Below are positions 40,285-54,598 of a stretch of 64,000 nucleotides of DNA, in pieces. The notes beneath the pieces were generated by a model. That model saw only the letters and a list, made by a program, of their open reading frames with translations. It was not told the DNA's origin and made no database searches. The stretch's first letter is position 1. Every line of letters begins with the position of its first letter. The DNA comes from Liolophura sinensis. Taxonomy: Eukaryota > Mollusca > Polyplacophora > Chitonida > Chitonidae. Both the position numbers and the translations under genes were made by a program. The stretch covers positions 13,759,386 through 13,823,385 of the forward strand of contig NC_088306.1 in assembly GCF_032854445.1 (NCBI RefSeq). The letters are read 5' to 3'.

Positions 40285-41755
40285 AGTTATCATTTCCATC
40301 ATAAGATGGCACTCTTGCATTAAATCTACAGTTATCATTTCCATCATAAGATGACACTCTTGCATTAAATCTACAGTTATCATTTCCATCATAAGATGGC
40401 ACTCTCACATTAGATCTACGGTTATCATTTCCATCATGAGATGGCACTCTCACATTAGATCTACAGTTATCATTTCCATCATAATTTGACACTCTTACAT
40501 TAGATCTACAGTTATCATTTCCATCATAAGATGGCACTCTTACATTAGATCTACAGTTATCATTTCCATTATAAGATGGCACTCTTACATTAGATCTACA
40601 GTTATCATTTCCATCATAAGATGACACTCTTACATTAGATCTACAGTTATCATTTCCATCATAAGATGGCACTCTTACATTAGATCTACAGTTATCATTT
40701 CCATTATAAGATGGCACTCTTACATTAGATCTACAGTTATCATTTCCATCATAAGATGGCACTCTTACATTAGATCTACAGTTATCATTTCCATCATAAG
40801 ATGGCACTCTTACATTAGATCTACAGTTATCATTTCCATTATAAGATGGCACTCTTACATTAGATCTACAGTTATCATTTCCATCATAAGAGTTATCATT
40901 TCCATCATAAGATGACACTCTTACATTAGATCTACAGTTATCATTTCCATCATAAGATGGCACTCTTACATTAGATCTACAGTTATCATTTCCATTATAA
41001 GATGGCACTCTTACATTAGATCTTCAGTTATCATTTCCATCATAAGATGACACTCTTACATTAGATCTACAGTTATCATTTCCATTATAAGATGGCACTC
41101 TTACATTAGATCTACAGTTATCATTTCCATCATAAGATGGCACTCTTACATTAGATCTACAGTTATCATTTCCATTATAAGATGGCACTCTTACATTAGA
41201 TCTACAGTTATCATTTCCATCATAAGATGGCACTCTTACATTAGATCTACAGTTATCATTTCCATCATGTGATGGCACTCTTACATTAGATCTACTGTTA
41301 TCATTACCATCATGTGATGGCACTCTCACATTAGATCTACAGTTATCATTTCCATCATAATTTGACACTCTTACATTAGATCTACAGTTATCATTTCCAT
41401 CATAAGATGACACTCTTACATTAGATCTACAGTTATCATTTCCATTATAAGATGGCACTCTTACATTAGATCTACAGTTATCATTTCCATCATAAGATGA
41501 CACTCTTACATTAGATCTACAGTTATCATTTCCATCATAAGATGGCACTCTTACATTAGATCTACAGTTATCATTTCCATCATAAGATGGCACTCTTACA
41601 TTAGATCTACAGTTATCATTTCCATAATAAGATGACACTCTTACATTAGATCTACAGTTATTATTTCCATTATAAGATGGCACTCTTACATTAGATCTAC
41701 AGTTATCATTTCCATCATAAGATGGCACTCTTGCATTAAATCTACACTTAATTTT
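40285..41755. repeat. 45-bp minisatellite, about 33 units
   Basis: Unit tcatttccatcataagatgg + cactcttacattagatctac + agtta. Variants alternate catcataag/cattataag and atggcac/atgacac. One short partial unit lies near 40888-40905. Because 45 is a multiple of three, the minus strand is open for 244 and 234 codons (motif PSYDGNDNCRSNVRV), separated by one stop. No promoter, start context or splice signal supports a gene, so a non-coding satellite is the simplest reading. Confidence 0.95.
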
Positions 41756-41799
41756 CCATTTACTTAAATGTTAACATTCAGTGCTGATGGGCAAATAAA

Positions 41800-41851
41800 G
41801 GATATATTCTTAAGTACAGTGAAACACACCAAACAATGAAATAAATAAATT
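41800..41851 (+). mobile_element. SINE tail remnant
   Basis: tatattcttaagtacagtga then aacacaccaaac and aaataaataaat, the 3' end of tail family 1, directly after the minisatellite. Confidence 0.6.
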
Positions 41852-41879
41852 TAGTGTTGAAGAGCAGACCAACATCCTT

Positions 41880-44800
41880 AACCCCCAAACACCCTTAGGA
41901 AGCGGGTGATCGACTGGTGAGGCAATTCTGGTTTACGTTCGAGGGATAACGGCAGATAAAATTTCAGGCTATAGAACCTATTAAACATGCGGTAGGTTTC
42001 TATGGCTACCAGTTTGACACCTACAGTTACGAACCCCGTCTTTAAACTCGGTATTATATATTTTTTTATTTGTCAGCATCTGGCCTACATTTCCCCCAAT
42101 GAGTATGTTATAGCCTGCACCATAATTCAGCCGAGCGTTCTCGAGGCTTCGGTGTTGATGAGCTTAATGTCATTGTAAACAGAATGTACATTCTGGAAAT
42201 ATGTGATGTAAACGTGCTTAGGATCAAAGCGTCCAGAATTTTCTTTTACGTTAGTCTATAAATATGAGTAACGCACTTGTGAAGTTCACTGTCATTCATT
42301 CAAGTCTATTTGAGAGTAATCATATTTACCCTCATTCACTGTGAAGTATTTTGCTGGGTTTGGAGATATCGGCTTTCACGCCCTTCGACATTCGACATTT
42401 GTACTCCATTTTCTGTACAGAGCAATTTGTGAGCTTGTGTTTCGTCACTTCCCATTTTTGGATACATTGTTTTGGAAATTGTATCGCTCATTGTCTCTTT
42501 GTGCGATTACATACATTTTATCCTAGTTTACGCCAAAAGTGACTTTGTGTATATTTCCGAGAAGGGAAGCATACATCGACAACTCGGCATCATGGACGCT
42601 AGTGTGAATCCGTCCGCCCTGAGAAGTTACACATTCATAGGCAGTTGAGGAATAAACCACTTATCGGACCTCTGACCCACTTCCCAAGTGCGTACATACG
42701 CCAAATTTTAACTAGTTCACACAAAAACACACTTGGCATTCAAGTCCAAAGCCTATCCTACAAAATGACAGCATTCCATACCAGGCAATGTTAACTGTGG
42801 TCAGTATTCTATCAGCTACGCCTCCCGAAACTCATCGGTTTTAAGAAACTTATATATGTAGCTAAGGTGTTTGATACTTGACACTTCAGTTCTGGGATCG
42901 CTAAGTTGAGTAATTTCAGATGTCAAAACCAAAACTATGCGTTTTAAATAAAAAAAGAAATACGGCATGGCAAGAAACACTGGCAGTCCTTGTGCAAATA
43001 ATTGTCCGAATAAGATGCACTGTGATGAATATCTTTTGTCTGCTTTAAATCCAAAGAAGGTGGATGCAATAATTCAAATGAGACGGCAATAGGTGAATAG
43101 TGTACGGCTAAAAGGTCATCTGTATACTACCTAAAAATGAAAAGAATCCAGCTTTCAAAAGGAGAATAATACTTTTTAATAAATTTTCACATAGTCGTGC
43201 TCGTGCAAAAACAGATATAGGTCTAGGTCTAGGTCAAAAGAGATTCGCAGTTGGTGCTCACTGGAAAAACTTATGCATTGTTGGTAAATGGCATCACTAA
43301 ATATATGTAGAATGGTGTGATAGATGTATTCACCTTTCGAACAAGAACTTTATAGTAACAATTCTTCCATATATAGATTATATTATTACGAGTTTTATCC
43401 GCTGGATGAAGGACGGGTATTCTCTTAAGCTCAACGAGAACCTCTTACACAATGGGATCTTTGGAATGATACCTCAGTAGCGGCAGCACTTCGGCAGTAT
43501 GGACTCACCCTGCCACAACAACACGCATTATATGTACACACACACAATGATTCTTCGTCGTCAAATGACGGAAAAATTGTTCAGTACGACATAAAACCTC
43601 CAGCATTTATCTATTCACTTCTCTTCAAACTACTACCACCACCACGGCGTCCGGTTTCTATTGAGTATTCTCAGTTAATGGGATTAACTTCACAATCTAG
43701 ACAATGTTTGTCTATTTTTTATTTTTTATCCCAGTAGTTGCACCGGTATGTCTCTATGTTTTCAGTTTTGGAAGAGTTTCCTGATTATGCCAGTCATATA
43801 CTGTCTTTGCTTAAACCCTTTACAGAACAGTCTTTTGTCAACACAACCAGCACAAAGCCACACAATGTTTGATCTTACATTGCATTTCTCTATTCCCCAT
43901 ACTTAGAACCTCTAACAAGGAGATTCCTAAGTTCACGATTCTCAACACAGTGTAAGATTAACTTTACCAGTCAAGGCATATCTGCATATAACAAAAGTAT
44001 AAAGAGATGCTGCTCAATCACAGCCGTAGCCACTGGAGGCACAAACCTGCACATCGAACTCCTTTCGAGCATTTCAGTGATAAAATACATGTGCTACTAA
44101 AACAACTCGCAGATGGTGCTCATGATATCTGCATGAGGTCTCCTGAATATAAAATTGTAAAACAATGCATGGTAACCATAACGTAACATATGGTGTCATT
44201 TGACCCTGCTCTGTTTTCATACGAATACGCCGACGAGACACACAAGCTTCTCCATTGTTATGGGCACTAGACTGGCTCTGGACCTGTCTCCCGGTAATTT
44301 TCTAATGTTTATCAGGCGAACAACTGGAAAATGTGCGTAAAGAAACTAATATTTGTTCGTTTTTTCCAAATAGTGCAATGCATTCTAATGTTTGAATTTT
44401 TAGTACGGTGGGATTTATGATTCATAAGGAGGCTGTTCAGGTTCTCCGACGTCTCAAAAAGTTTCCCTCACTCTGAATTCACCTTTCAATGTTTAAACAT
44501 AAACTCTTATTATTATCCAAAAGTAAAATATAACTTAAGCAATGTTAACAAACATTTTGCCCGTATGAGGATGTAAAGAAGAGGTGCTGTGACGTCACAG
44601 TACCGTGTCACTTGCAGTATGGCCTATAAAGATCACCTTACAGCTCAGGTATCTGGATGTAACTCAGTTAAAAGACACCTTTTAACCTTTTTGTGTTCTT
44701 CTCCTTAACTTTAAATACTATCAAGTTGTAATTTCAACAAACTGACACTCGAGAAAGTTTCTCCAGCACTTTTTATTAAATAAACGTTAACTGGTTCAGA
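41880..44800. other. Intergenic spacer between the two CYP3 genes
   Basis: No convincing exon. It contains a second-family SINE fragment at 43466-43615. Other open frames (for example 42341-42542) lack motifs. Confidence 0.4.
43466..43615 (+). mobile_element. SINE fragment, second family
   Basis: tcgtcgtcaaatgacggaaa then aattgttcagtacgacataaaacc, matching the 3' end of the element at 28143-28482. Confidence 0.6.
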
Positions 44801-44814
44801 ACCGATTCAAAGCA

Positions 44815-45135
44815 TTCTTTGGGGAGAATGACACACTACACACATCACCTGTTCCCCAGTCTCGACCATACGCTGGAGAGAATAACAGGACGGTTAGTAA
44901 GTGCCCCTCCCCCAAATCCCCACTTTCACCTATCCCCAAATCTCGACCCTTCACTGGAGAGAATGGCAGAATAGTTAACATCCCCCACTGCACATACACC
45001 TATCTCCCGATCACTCGCTGAGAATGACATGACGGCTAACAAATCCGCCACCTCGGCTATTCGCAGGGCAAAATCACAGAATGGTTAAGAAGTCCCCTCC
45101 CCACCTCACAAGCACCTATCCTGGTTTTGCCTTCA
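44815..45135. repeat. Degenerate C-rich tandem repeat, 4-5 units of roughly 60-85 bp
   Basis: Units share cacctatccccaaatctcga, gctggagagaatgacagga-like and ggttaagaagtcccctcccc-like blocks in the same order. Strongly diverged. Confidence 0.6.
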
Positions 45136-45146
45136 TACGGCATACG

Positions 45147-45180
45147 ACTGGGGGTGGGGTGGGGGTGGGGGTGGGGGAGA
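45147..45180 (+). other. G-rich tract with quadruplex-forming pattern
   Basis: Five runs of four or five G separated by single T (gggggtggggtgggggtggg and on), within the spacer upstream of the second CYP3 gene. Confidence 0.6.
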
Positions 45181-45489
45181 ATTGATAGCCGTCCTGTCAC
45201 ACCGACTGCCACATTTCCCTTTTCCGATTGACATCTTAAACACCTCGAGGCCTACACATACATATGTTGGATATCTGTACAATTGAGAAGAAAATGCAAT
45301 TAATATACTTCTTCTGATCCATAATGTTTAACTCCATAAACTTGTTTTTGAGACGAATTCGTTCATTATTCAGAAAGAAGTGGTATGCTTGACGATGACG
45401 TTTGATGTGCTATAACAGTGAGGAGAACCTACAAACTCCGTGTTCAAAGCCGAGTTTGAACCGGTGAACCTATGAATCGTTTTAAATTA

Positions 45490-45756
45490 CACTGATTTAT
45501 TTAATTGGTGTTTTTACGCCGTACTCAAGAATATTTCACTTATACGACGGCGGCCAGCATTATGGTGGGAGAAACCGGACAGAGCCCGGGGGAAACCCAC
45601 GACCATCCGCAGGTTGCTAACAGGCCTTCCCACTTACGGCCGGATAGGAAGCCAGCATGAGCTGGACTTGAACTCACAACAAGCGCATTGGTGAGAGGAT
45701 TCTGGGTCATTAGGCTGCGCTAGCGCGCTAACCGACTGAGCCACGGAGGCCCCTTG
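45490..45756 (-). mobile_element. Full-length SINE (tail family 1)
   Basis: Complete minus-strand copy from tail to head (gcgcgctaaccgactgagcc, acggaggcccc), flanked by taaatta at 45483-45489 and 45757-45763. Confidence 0.92.
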
Positions 45757-46089
45757 TAAATTAGAAGAAAGTGCTATAAACATTTAGAAGGACAGAAATT
45801 GACTACCGTGCAGTGTACATTCACGTTATTCATATGAAAGAGATGTCCGCCATATATTTTCATTAATATTCATACAATTCAACAAAAGGCAAATAAAAAC
45901 AATTAAACATGTGCATGCAAGAATTAAGAAGAATGGAATATTTTAATGGTTTGGGTTAAATAAAGAGAGAAAACCACATACCTGTCCAATACCACGCAAG
46001 ATGTTGAAATGCCCATAGGGCTATTTATGTAGATTCGAAACTTGCATATACATGTTAATTGCCATATACATTACGCACATTTTACTTGA

Positions 46090-46990
46090 ATGGTCGGCTT
46101 TTCCGGAAATTACGTAATCGTCGATCTTGCTCAGTGCACGGTGAACACCCTAGAAGTGCCCCAAGCCCGGTGAACCGTGGTCGCTATGGTGACAAGCCCG
46201 AGCGTATTTAACTGATCGGTCGATGCCATTTTGTTTTTCGCTCAGATTTTCTTCAAGCAACAAAGTATTTATTCAAAGATATTTCCCTACGTTCAGAGAA
46301 GGTTTGTTGTGCCATTTATCTGTTCCAAAAGGGTGCAATGGTTTCAAGCAACAGCTTCTTCAGATATCCACGGGATGTGACACTTTGACAGGAATGGACC
46401 AAACAAACGCGGCGATCCAACTTTTACACTAATGACCGAATCAGAATGCTCTGTTTGAGTTGCCACTTTCAGACCCCTTCACAGTCATCGATTTTGGGTT
46501 TAAACTGATACCGCTGTATACTGAATGACATGTATTCCATGTTGTGTAAATTTACGTTGGTGTCTGTTCACTTGTATTCGAGACCACGGGCATCCGGGCA
46601 CTTCGCTCGTACGAATCAGCTGCAAGCAGACGACGAGATGAAAGATAACATGAGAAGGTTCAGGGAAATAAGCAACATTAGACTATATTCAGAGAAGTAC
46701 AGGTTATGGTTATCTGGTTATGGATTTATTAGGCCGTGAACCAGAGTTATTGTATTAACTCCCACGTTAACTAGAAAATGTTTTCACCGCCGTGTGTGGG
46801 CGATTTTTTGCGCGTTGGCGCGAGTGAAAGAGCAAATGCCTGGATATCCGCGGTCTCGAGTATAGTGCGCCTGGTGGCTGGCTGCCAGCCCTGTACACAT
46901 GTATCTACAGTGTAGGCAAGTTGACATACATGTAGACTCTGCAGGGGTTCGCCGAGCCAGCTCTGTTGTAATGCTTACGTAACGACGTAG
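46090..46990 (+). promoter_or_regulatory. Conserved upstream block of the second CYP3 gene
   Basis: Homologous to 20395-20812: gagcgtatttaactgatcgg, gccattttgtttttcgct, gtgtaaatttacgttggtg, gtggctggctgccagccc. Ends about 0.3 kb before the acceptor at 47272. Candidate promoter/leader exon, or a dispersed repeat, since its middle part matches 52755-53370. Confidence 0.4.
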
Positions 46991-47271
46991 CCAACATGTA
47001 ATCTAATCACCGCCATGCAGCCGTACCATAAAATATACATACACCCTCATTCTTGCTTTAGGTTAAGTTTTGGTGTTTTTTGAGTAACAGGTGCATGTGA
47101 GTTTGTGTTCGCATAACTGTGAAACTGAGAAGGATGGTGGGTTGGTGGTTGTGGGGTGGTGGGGTGGGTTGTGGGTTGAGGGGCGTGGCCGAAAACTAAC
47201 CGGTTATGTAAGCCAGAGAGTACAGATGGTAGATATACTATAACCACTATTTATTGAGAACATTTTTGCAG

Positions 47272-47295
47272 GAGACATTGTGGCTACAGCACGTC
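47272..47295 (+). promoter_or_regulatory. 5' UTR piece with upstream splice acceptor, second CYP3 gene
   Basis: catttttgcag then GAGACATTGTGGCTACAGC to the ATG at 47296. Conserved with 22640-22667, implying a non-coding upstream exon. Confidence 0.5.
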
Positions 47296-50200
47296 ATGAC
47301 GGACACGGACATCTTCCTGACCACTCCGGGTACATCTGTACTCTTGGCAGTCACTGTAGTCATTCTGCTTATGTAAGTTTTACAAGCGACAATTTTTGCA
47401 CGTATGTGGTTTTCATTTGAAAAATTTACTTCTCTATTTTGTAGTCAACTGCACGGCCGCAACTTTAAGTAAATAGGTTTGTCGTGTGCCGTGCACGGAT
47501 CAGTGGTTTACCCCGGGCACTCGAGTTTTCTTACCTCATAAACCTGACCGCTCTCTTATAAGTGAAAAGTTCTTGAATACTTGGGCAAGAGACTACACGT
47601 CTTCATAGTCGGTTTTCAGTTGTTCATATACGTAAGTTAGCCTAAGTTTTGATGTCAGGAGTTGTATAGGCCAAAGCCTACCACAGTATACGTTCATGAT
47701 GACCGAAATAGGCCCTTTACAAGAAACCTATTTTATGTAAAAAAAAAAAAACAGAAAAAAACAACCCCAAGAACTCTTTCATTATGTGAATCATAAAATG
47801 CCATAGTTAGTAACTTCCACTTGGGAGGGCATTATACTGTATATTTCGTTTGCAAAAACCCAAACAAAGCCGGTTTAAACCCCAGCTTTACACAGGTGAT
47901 TTGTATACCTCCCCACCCCTACTGTTGGTCTTACTGTGATAAGAAATCAACGACGCCTATGTGGCCTTTTACGCAGTCAAACGTTGAAGACCACTTGTCT
48001 TCAAACACTATAGTGTAAATATCTGTACGTCACGTATGTATAAAATTTCTTCAATAACTTGCCAAAGGTTGGTGGTTTATATCCCGGACACCCCGGTTTT
48101 CTCCTACCATAAAACTGATCCCCATTGCATAAGTGCGAGACTCTTAAATATTGACCACTGGCAAATTGTCGGCGGACTTAATCATATGTATGGTTACAGT
48201 ACAACGCATGTTATATAATGAACAAAATGTCACAAAAAGAGAGTCGGGGTGTCTTCAAATTCCCTTGTGTGCTTTGTCTGTGTCAGGGTATAGCATTGTG
48301 TCATAAAATTGCATAAGATCTAATCATCTGTTATTAAACCATTCCCGAACTACACCACCTCTCCAGCTGTCGTTTAATTATGTCTATGTTTTGAAGAGCA
48401 GCTGTGATGTTTTCTGCCTTTTCACAGAATCACAATCTGGCCATTCCGCCCCCAGGCCCTATACAAACTACCGGGCCCCTGCTCACCATGGAACCCCTTG
48501 GGAACATTTTTACAGGTGGCGAAAAAGGTGGGTGGTCTCTATTAGCCGTGTGTCACGGGTATCAATCTGTGATTTGACCTGATTCTTTCTTTATTTACCG
48601 ACAAAGATATAGCATTAAAATTCGTGATACATTTTGCGTAACAATAGTTTGAAATATGTAAGTCAGAAACAGTTTTACTGTCACTAAGCCCTTTTACATG
48701 GAGATCAGATAAATGCATCGGGTTTCTGGGATTGGTCACAAACTGTCTTACTCTCACTAAGTCCGTTTGGAGATTTGAAGAATGTGGCACGTTTTAATCC
48801 GATAATGTTTTAATGTCACAAAAGCCTTTTGGAGATCTGGGGAATGTAGATGATGTGAAAAAATAGCACGTGGGATAAATCCTCTTCGCATATCGGCAGC
48901 AAAATTACCTAGAAGCCTCTCATCAATGTTTTCGCAAATGCTGGCTTTCTCTACGCCCTGTCAGAGACCAGTTTGACCCGGGCTCTCCTCGGTTTTCACC
49001 CACCGGTGAAAGAGAACTGATCTCGTGAACCGCGTAAACACCAGTCATTCAAATCAATCAATCATCCTGGATCATTAAGATATTTTGATTCACTTAAAAC
49101 ATATTCTGCAATATCTTATTTCCCTTGGGGTGAAAGTGTACTGCTCGGTCTCAGTCGGTAAGACATGCAGTGATTTGATTATGTATATCTTAATCAGGAA
49201 GTCTTATCTGTACGCTATTCATAACCCATTTTTGGTTTCAAATGCCTCTGAATATACCACACATTTCACATATATTTCCGCTTCTAACCTTCTCAGATGA
49301 GTGCAAGTACTTTCCTAACGAAACAAGTTCTTCTGTATTTTCAATAAATAATAAGTATAATGATTCAAAAATTGATGATTTCTTTACAGTAATGCTTCTT
49401 GTCTTATTTCATTGTTATTTCTGCATATCCATAAATTTCCCTTTTCACTTGGTAAAAATCCATTCATACAGTAGCCTCAAAGGAATCTAGTTTTCAGGCA
49501 GTTCTTACCAGGGAAATGTTCAAGGAATGTAATTGCATAATACTAAACAATCAAATGCTATGACCTACGAGAAATACATCCCTGCTCAAAAAAAAAAAAA
49601 ACATTTCCAGGAGTCTGTCTAGTAAAGTGGGTGTACTAATTTGCGCAAGGTTACTGCTTTTTTGCAGCGGAAAAAATCTTCCGCGTCAATACATCACTGT
49701 GACAAAGAAATTCATCCGCTATGTTTGTATACATGGATCCAGTTCTATAATCTAAACTATAAATTGGCTTTCTATGCTTTCTTTCCTTTTTAGGGAATCA
49801 CACAGTACGACATTGAATGTGCGCAGAAGTATGGAAAGATGTATGGGTGAGTCCTCTTCCATCTAATCTTCGTCCCTTTTCCTTACCCCATCCTTTTCCC
49901 GTCCCGTCCCGTCTTTGTGGGCATAGCAACAATCCGTCACTTCGTTTATAGTTGAATCAGTCAGATTATTTGTGGATGGCACGAGGAACCGCCGCTGAAT
50001 AAGACGGCCAAAGCCGTACACCCTCCCTGTGCTTATCAGGCCCCTGACCAATGAGGTAACGTGTACGAACTCAACCCGTGCCGAATCGGCTGTGGCTATA
50101 AGTCAGGAGGGTTCTGTTAGGTACATCGCTTGAGGTGGCTTATTCTGAGCAATAAGATTTCCGCCTCCCATAAACCTGACCGACTTGATATAAGTTAAAA

Positions 50201-53200
50201 GTTCTTGATGGCTTACGGCCTGGGATTCTCCTTTGATAGCTTAAGTCAAATATAGCGAGCTGGCCCTTGAAAATTTTAAGTTTGTTCCGTGTATACAGTT
50301 CTTTATTTTACAGAAACCGATGAATGTGAGCGTTTTGCAAAATTTACTTTCATTATTTTACATGTTCAAAATAACCAGCGATTGATATGGAAATAGAACC
50401 AGTTTGTATATTTAAATGATAAGACTATACCAGGCAAATGTATATATGCATCCATAAAGCATGCCAGATAAAGTTTGGAAAGGAAAGCTTTTTATTCTTG
50501 TAATGTTGTATAACTGAGATATCACAGTTTAAGTTAAGCAAAACTGTGCACATTGAGAAAAGCGAAAGTACCGCCATGCTATTAGTTTTAACCAATGAGA
50601 CAAGAGTTATTTCTGTAACGGGTGAACACAACTATTCCCTCGACATGACTTGAACCTATTTCTGCCTTTTAGCTTTATGAGCCTGTTGTACGCGACGTCG
50701 TATTTCGAATTTCTCTAATATGGCGCCTCCCACGATTCCGTAAGGATTCCAGATCAAAAGTTAATTTGGCTCAGTTGGTTAGCGCTCTAGGTAGCGTCAT
50801 GACCCAGGGGCCTGTCACCAATGCGGTCGCTGTGAGCTCATGGTGACTTCCTCTCCGGCGTGTACATGTATATGAGGGATCTCGCCCATCATGATATAGA
50901 TATGGATTACTGGCCAATGTTTGCTAGTGTATGGGACATATATACGTGTACGTGTATATGAGGGATCTCCCTCATCATGATATAGATGCGGATTACTGGC
51001 CAACGTTTGCTACTCTATGGGACATACATACGTGTACGTGTATATGATGGATCTCGCCCATCATGATATAGATGGGGATTACTGGCCAACGTTCGCTGAA
51101 TGTATGGGACATGTATTCGTGTACGTTTATGTGAGGGATCTCCCCCATCGTGGTATAGATGGGTATTACCGACCAACGTTGGCTGACTGTATGGGACATG
51201 TATACACGTACGTGTATATGAGGGATTTCCTCCATGATATAGATGGGGATTACCGGCCAACGTTTGCGCACTGTATGTGGCATGTATACGTGTACGTGTC
51301 TATGAGGGATCCTCCATCATGATATAGATGGTGATTACTGGCCAGCGTTTGTTGACCGTACGGGACATGTGTACGTGTCTCTGAGTGATCTCCATCATGA
51401 TATAGATGTGGATTACTGGTCAGCGTTTGTTGACCGTACGGGACATGTGTACGTGTCTCTGAGTGATCTCCATCATGATATAGATGTGGATTACTGGCCA
51501 ACGTTTGCTACTTTATGGGACATGTGTACGTGTCTATTAGGGATCTCTTCCGTCCTGATATAGATTGGGTTTACTGGCCAATAACTGGTGGTTGATGACT
51601 TTTCCAGGTGGAATTAGTGGTTATTGTAGCGGTTATAAAATGTTATGGTGTCGAGAAAATTACATGCACAGTTGGAATAAAACAATAACCCAGGTATACT
51701 GACAAGAGGTTGAATTTCACCGGTTTCGTTTGACAATTTTTCATCTATCATACTCTCATTGCTGCCCTTGATTCACTTTCCATGCTGTATAAACGTTTTT
51801 AACATCTCGCCTCTTAATTTGTTTCAGCGATTGGGTCGGCAGCCTGTATTCCATTGTTACCACGGATGCTGACATTATTCGAGAAGTGTTCGTTAAGGAA
51901 TTCAAATCTTTCCCAAATTCTAAGTTTGTAAGTATTACTCTGAAATATTTATTTGTTTATTTATTTTTGTTGTGTAACGCGACACATAATTTTTCACTTA
52001 TGCAATGATGGTAAGTATTATGGGTGAATGAAACCACTGTCATTTGGAAATACTCTTGAGTAATTTGTTAGTAAATAGACAAGGGAAATGCTTTTATTCA
52101 TAATTGATTTATTAATTTTAACATAACAACATTCAAACAAACATTACCACAGTGCTTACAAAACACTGAATACATGAATTAATGGGTGAAATGAGGTTTA
52201 ATGCTACAGTTGCAATTACAGTCAACCTTGTGAAACAAAACCTTGAATGAATGCTTACGGTCCATCGCCTCATCGGCGGTGTGTACTTTTTTGCCTTCTT
52301 TGCTGCGTACGGCTTCCTACCTCTGCCTGTTTTTACTGCATGTATACTCAACACAAATATAAACGCACGAAGCAATTTTTGTACAATTTTGCACAACCGT
52401 GCAGAGGTTAAGCAATGCCCTTAACATATACAGAATGTCTTACTTTGCAGCAATTTAAGTCTCCTCATGACATACAGCGAAACGCATTGCCGTTCATCTA
52501 CGACTACCCTCACTGGAAGGCTGTCAGAAGTATTGTTACACCTACGTTCAGCTCCGGAAAACTCAAGCAGGTAAGACGGACGTTTCTGTGCAGGATGTTT
52601 TTTTAAGGATACATGAAAAGGAACTCTAAAACAAGGGTCATTGTTCTGTGCCGAACAAAGAAAATTATGCCTAAAAATTTTGTCCAAAATTTTAATTTTT
52701 GCAGGTATTTTTATACCTGTTAATTACCACATTATATGCACATTTTCCGTCGATGGCCTGTTTTGTTTCGGAAATTACGTCATTTTGATTTTCGCTGTGA
52801 TTTCCTCTAGTAAACTACGCCTTCTTTCATAACTACGTTCAGAAATGGATTCTTATGCCATTTTTAGTTGTTCCAAAAACAGAGATCATTCGGGGCGTCA
52901 GCTTCTTCGCATTTCTAAATCATTTGACATTTCGACAAGAATGGACAAGGAAAACGGAGCGATCCATGTTTTCCCCAAGTGACAGCATCATAATGCTCAG
53001 AGCAGTCATTGTCAAATTCCTCTATTAAATGATCATAGATTATTGATTGAAACTGATATTGTTGTATGTTGAATGACATGTCTTCCTTGTTGTGCAAGAT
53101 TACGTTGGTCTTTGATCAGTGGCTGTCGGCCCAGCATGTACATGTTTATACAGTATGAACAAGCTGACATACAGTGAGACACAGCATGCCTTCTCCGCGC

Positions 53201-54547
53201 CAGCTTAGTGCTCTCACCCAACCCTGCCCGGCCCTGCCGGGTTCCCATTCGGTCCCCCCCCCCCCACACACACCCCTTCTGCCTGCTCTCTCCCCCCACC
53301 CCCCACTGAGTTCTTAAAACAGGGATCTTTGTTCCCGACTGACCGCTGGGCCTTAAGACAGCTGTACTTTGAAGCCATTTTTACCCGCAAAGCGAAACTT
53401 TGTACTGTTTAATACACATCCTAATAGGCATATAAGAAACAAAACCAAAGCGTTTCGTGTATCCTTTAAACCCCTTGCCCCCCCCCCCCCCCCCTCTTCA
53501 AAAGAAGAAAGAAAGTCTAAATGGGCAGAAAGGCCATTGGAAACTTTGTTTCCTACAGATATGTTTTGTCACATTTTAAAAGGTTTGTTTCCACTGAATT
53601 AGATACACTGAGTTAAATGTTTGAATTCTTGTGGAGAAGTTATGGGCCATACATTATTACCGGTGATGTATACCCGGGTGGCACATATCTTTTTTCTTTC
53701 TTCATGTTCAACCACAGAACCACAGGCGAATGTTTTGAGAGCATTTTGGGCATCTTACTTGAGGGCAAAAAAACCCATGCCAACACTGACAACTCTGTTT
53801 AGAGTGGGAAAATCTTCTTGCGAATCCAGAGTACCTAAACACCAGCTTCATAAAGTCCGCATTAGAACTGATACATTTAACTATCATAAAAATCTTAAAA
53901 GGTACATGAAAACGCGCAGTTTTCAGCTGTCTTTTTGCATTTCTACATTTCTTTACATTTAATATCTGCATTGACAACTTGGCGCCTCAAGACGTCTGAG
54001 GAAAATCAACTAGGCGGTTTAGTTAGCGCCACTTCCTTTCTAGCTTCATTTTTGAATAGAGGCTTATGTGAATGATTATATGAAAGCTTGGTATTCTGTA
54101 CACTTTAAAGAGGTTTAACGTTATCTGCTGTAATATTTTAGTTATTTACCTGTCCATGAAAACTGGTGAAATGCCACAAAAAACACGATAGAAGCTACAT
54201 CTTGAGCCTGGATCATTTGTAATTTCAAAATTATTAGGAATTATTTGATTAATTAGTTATTTATTAAACGTAATTTTAAAAAAAATCGGACAACTTTGTT
54301 TCAAACATCAAGCGGATATCTTTGAACATCATTTGTAGAGATAGTTAATTCAGTGTAACCACATTTAAGCTGTGAACCGTTTTTTGTTACTTCAGATGTC
54401 AGGTTTCATGGTTGATTCCATTGACCACGTGATGAAGAATGTCTTAAAGGCTGCCGATGAAGGAAGAACGATGGAGATGAAGGAGTAAGATTTATTTATT
54501 TATTTACTTATTTGTTTATTTGTTTGTTTATTTGTTTGTTTATTTGT

Positions 54548-54598
<51 letters not shown>

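Noticed and set aside
40274-41728. Two long minus-strand open frames (244 and 234 codons) as a repetitive secreted protein gene
   Set aside because: They are explained by a 45-bp tandem repeat with no stop in the unit. No signal peptide, promoter or exon boundary is visible.
51017-51322. Open frame with [13 protein letters not shown] repeats as a coding gene
   Set aside because: It follows the unit of a minisatellite inside an intron and is open on both strands in several frames.
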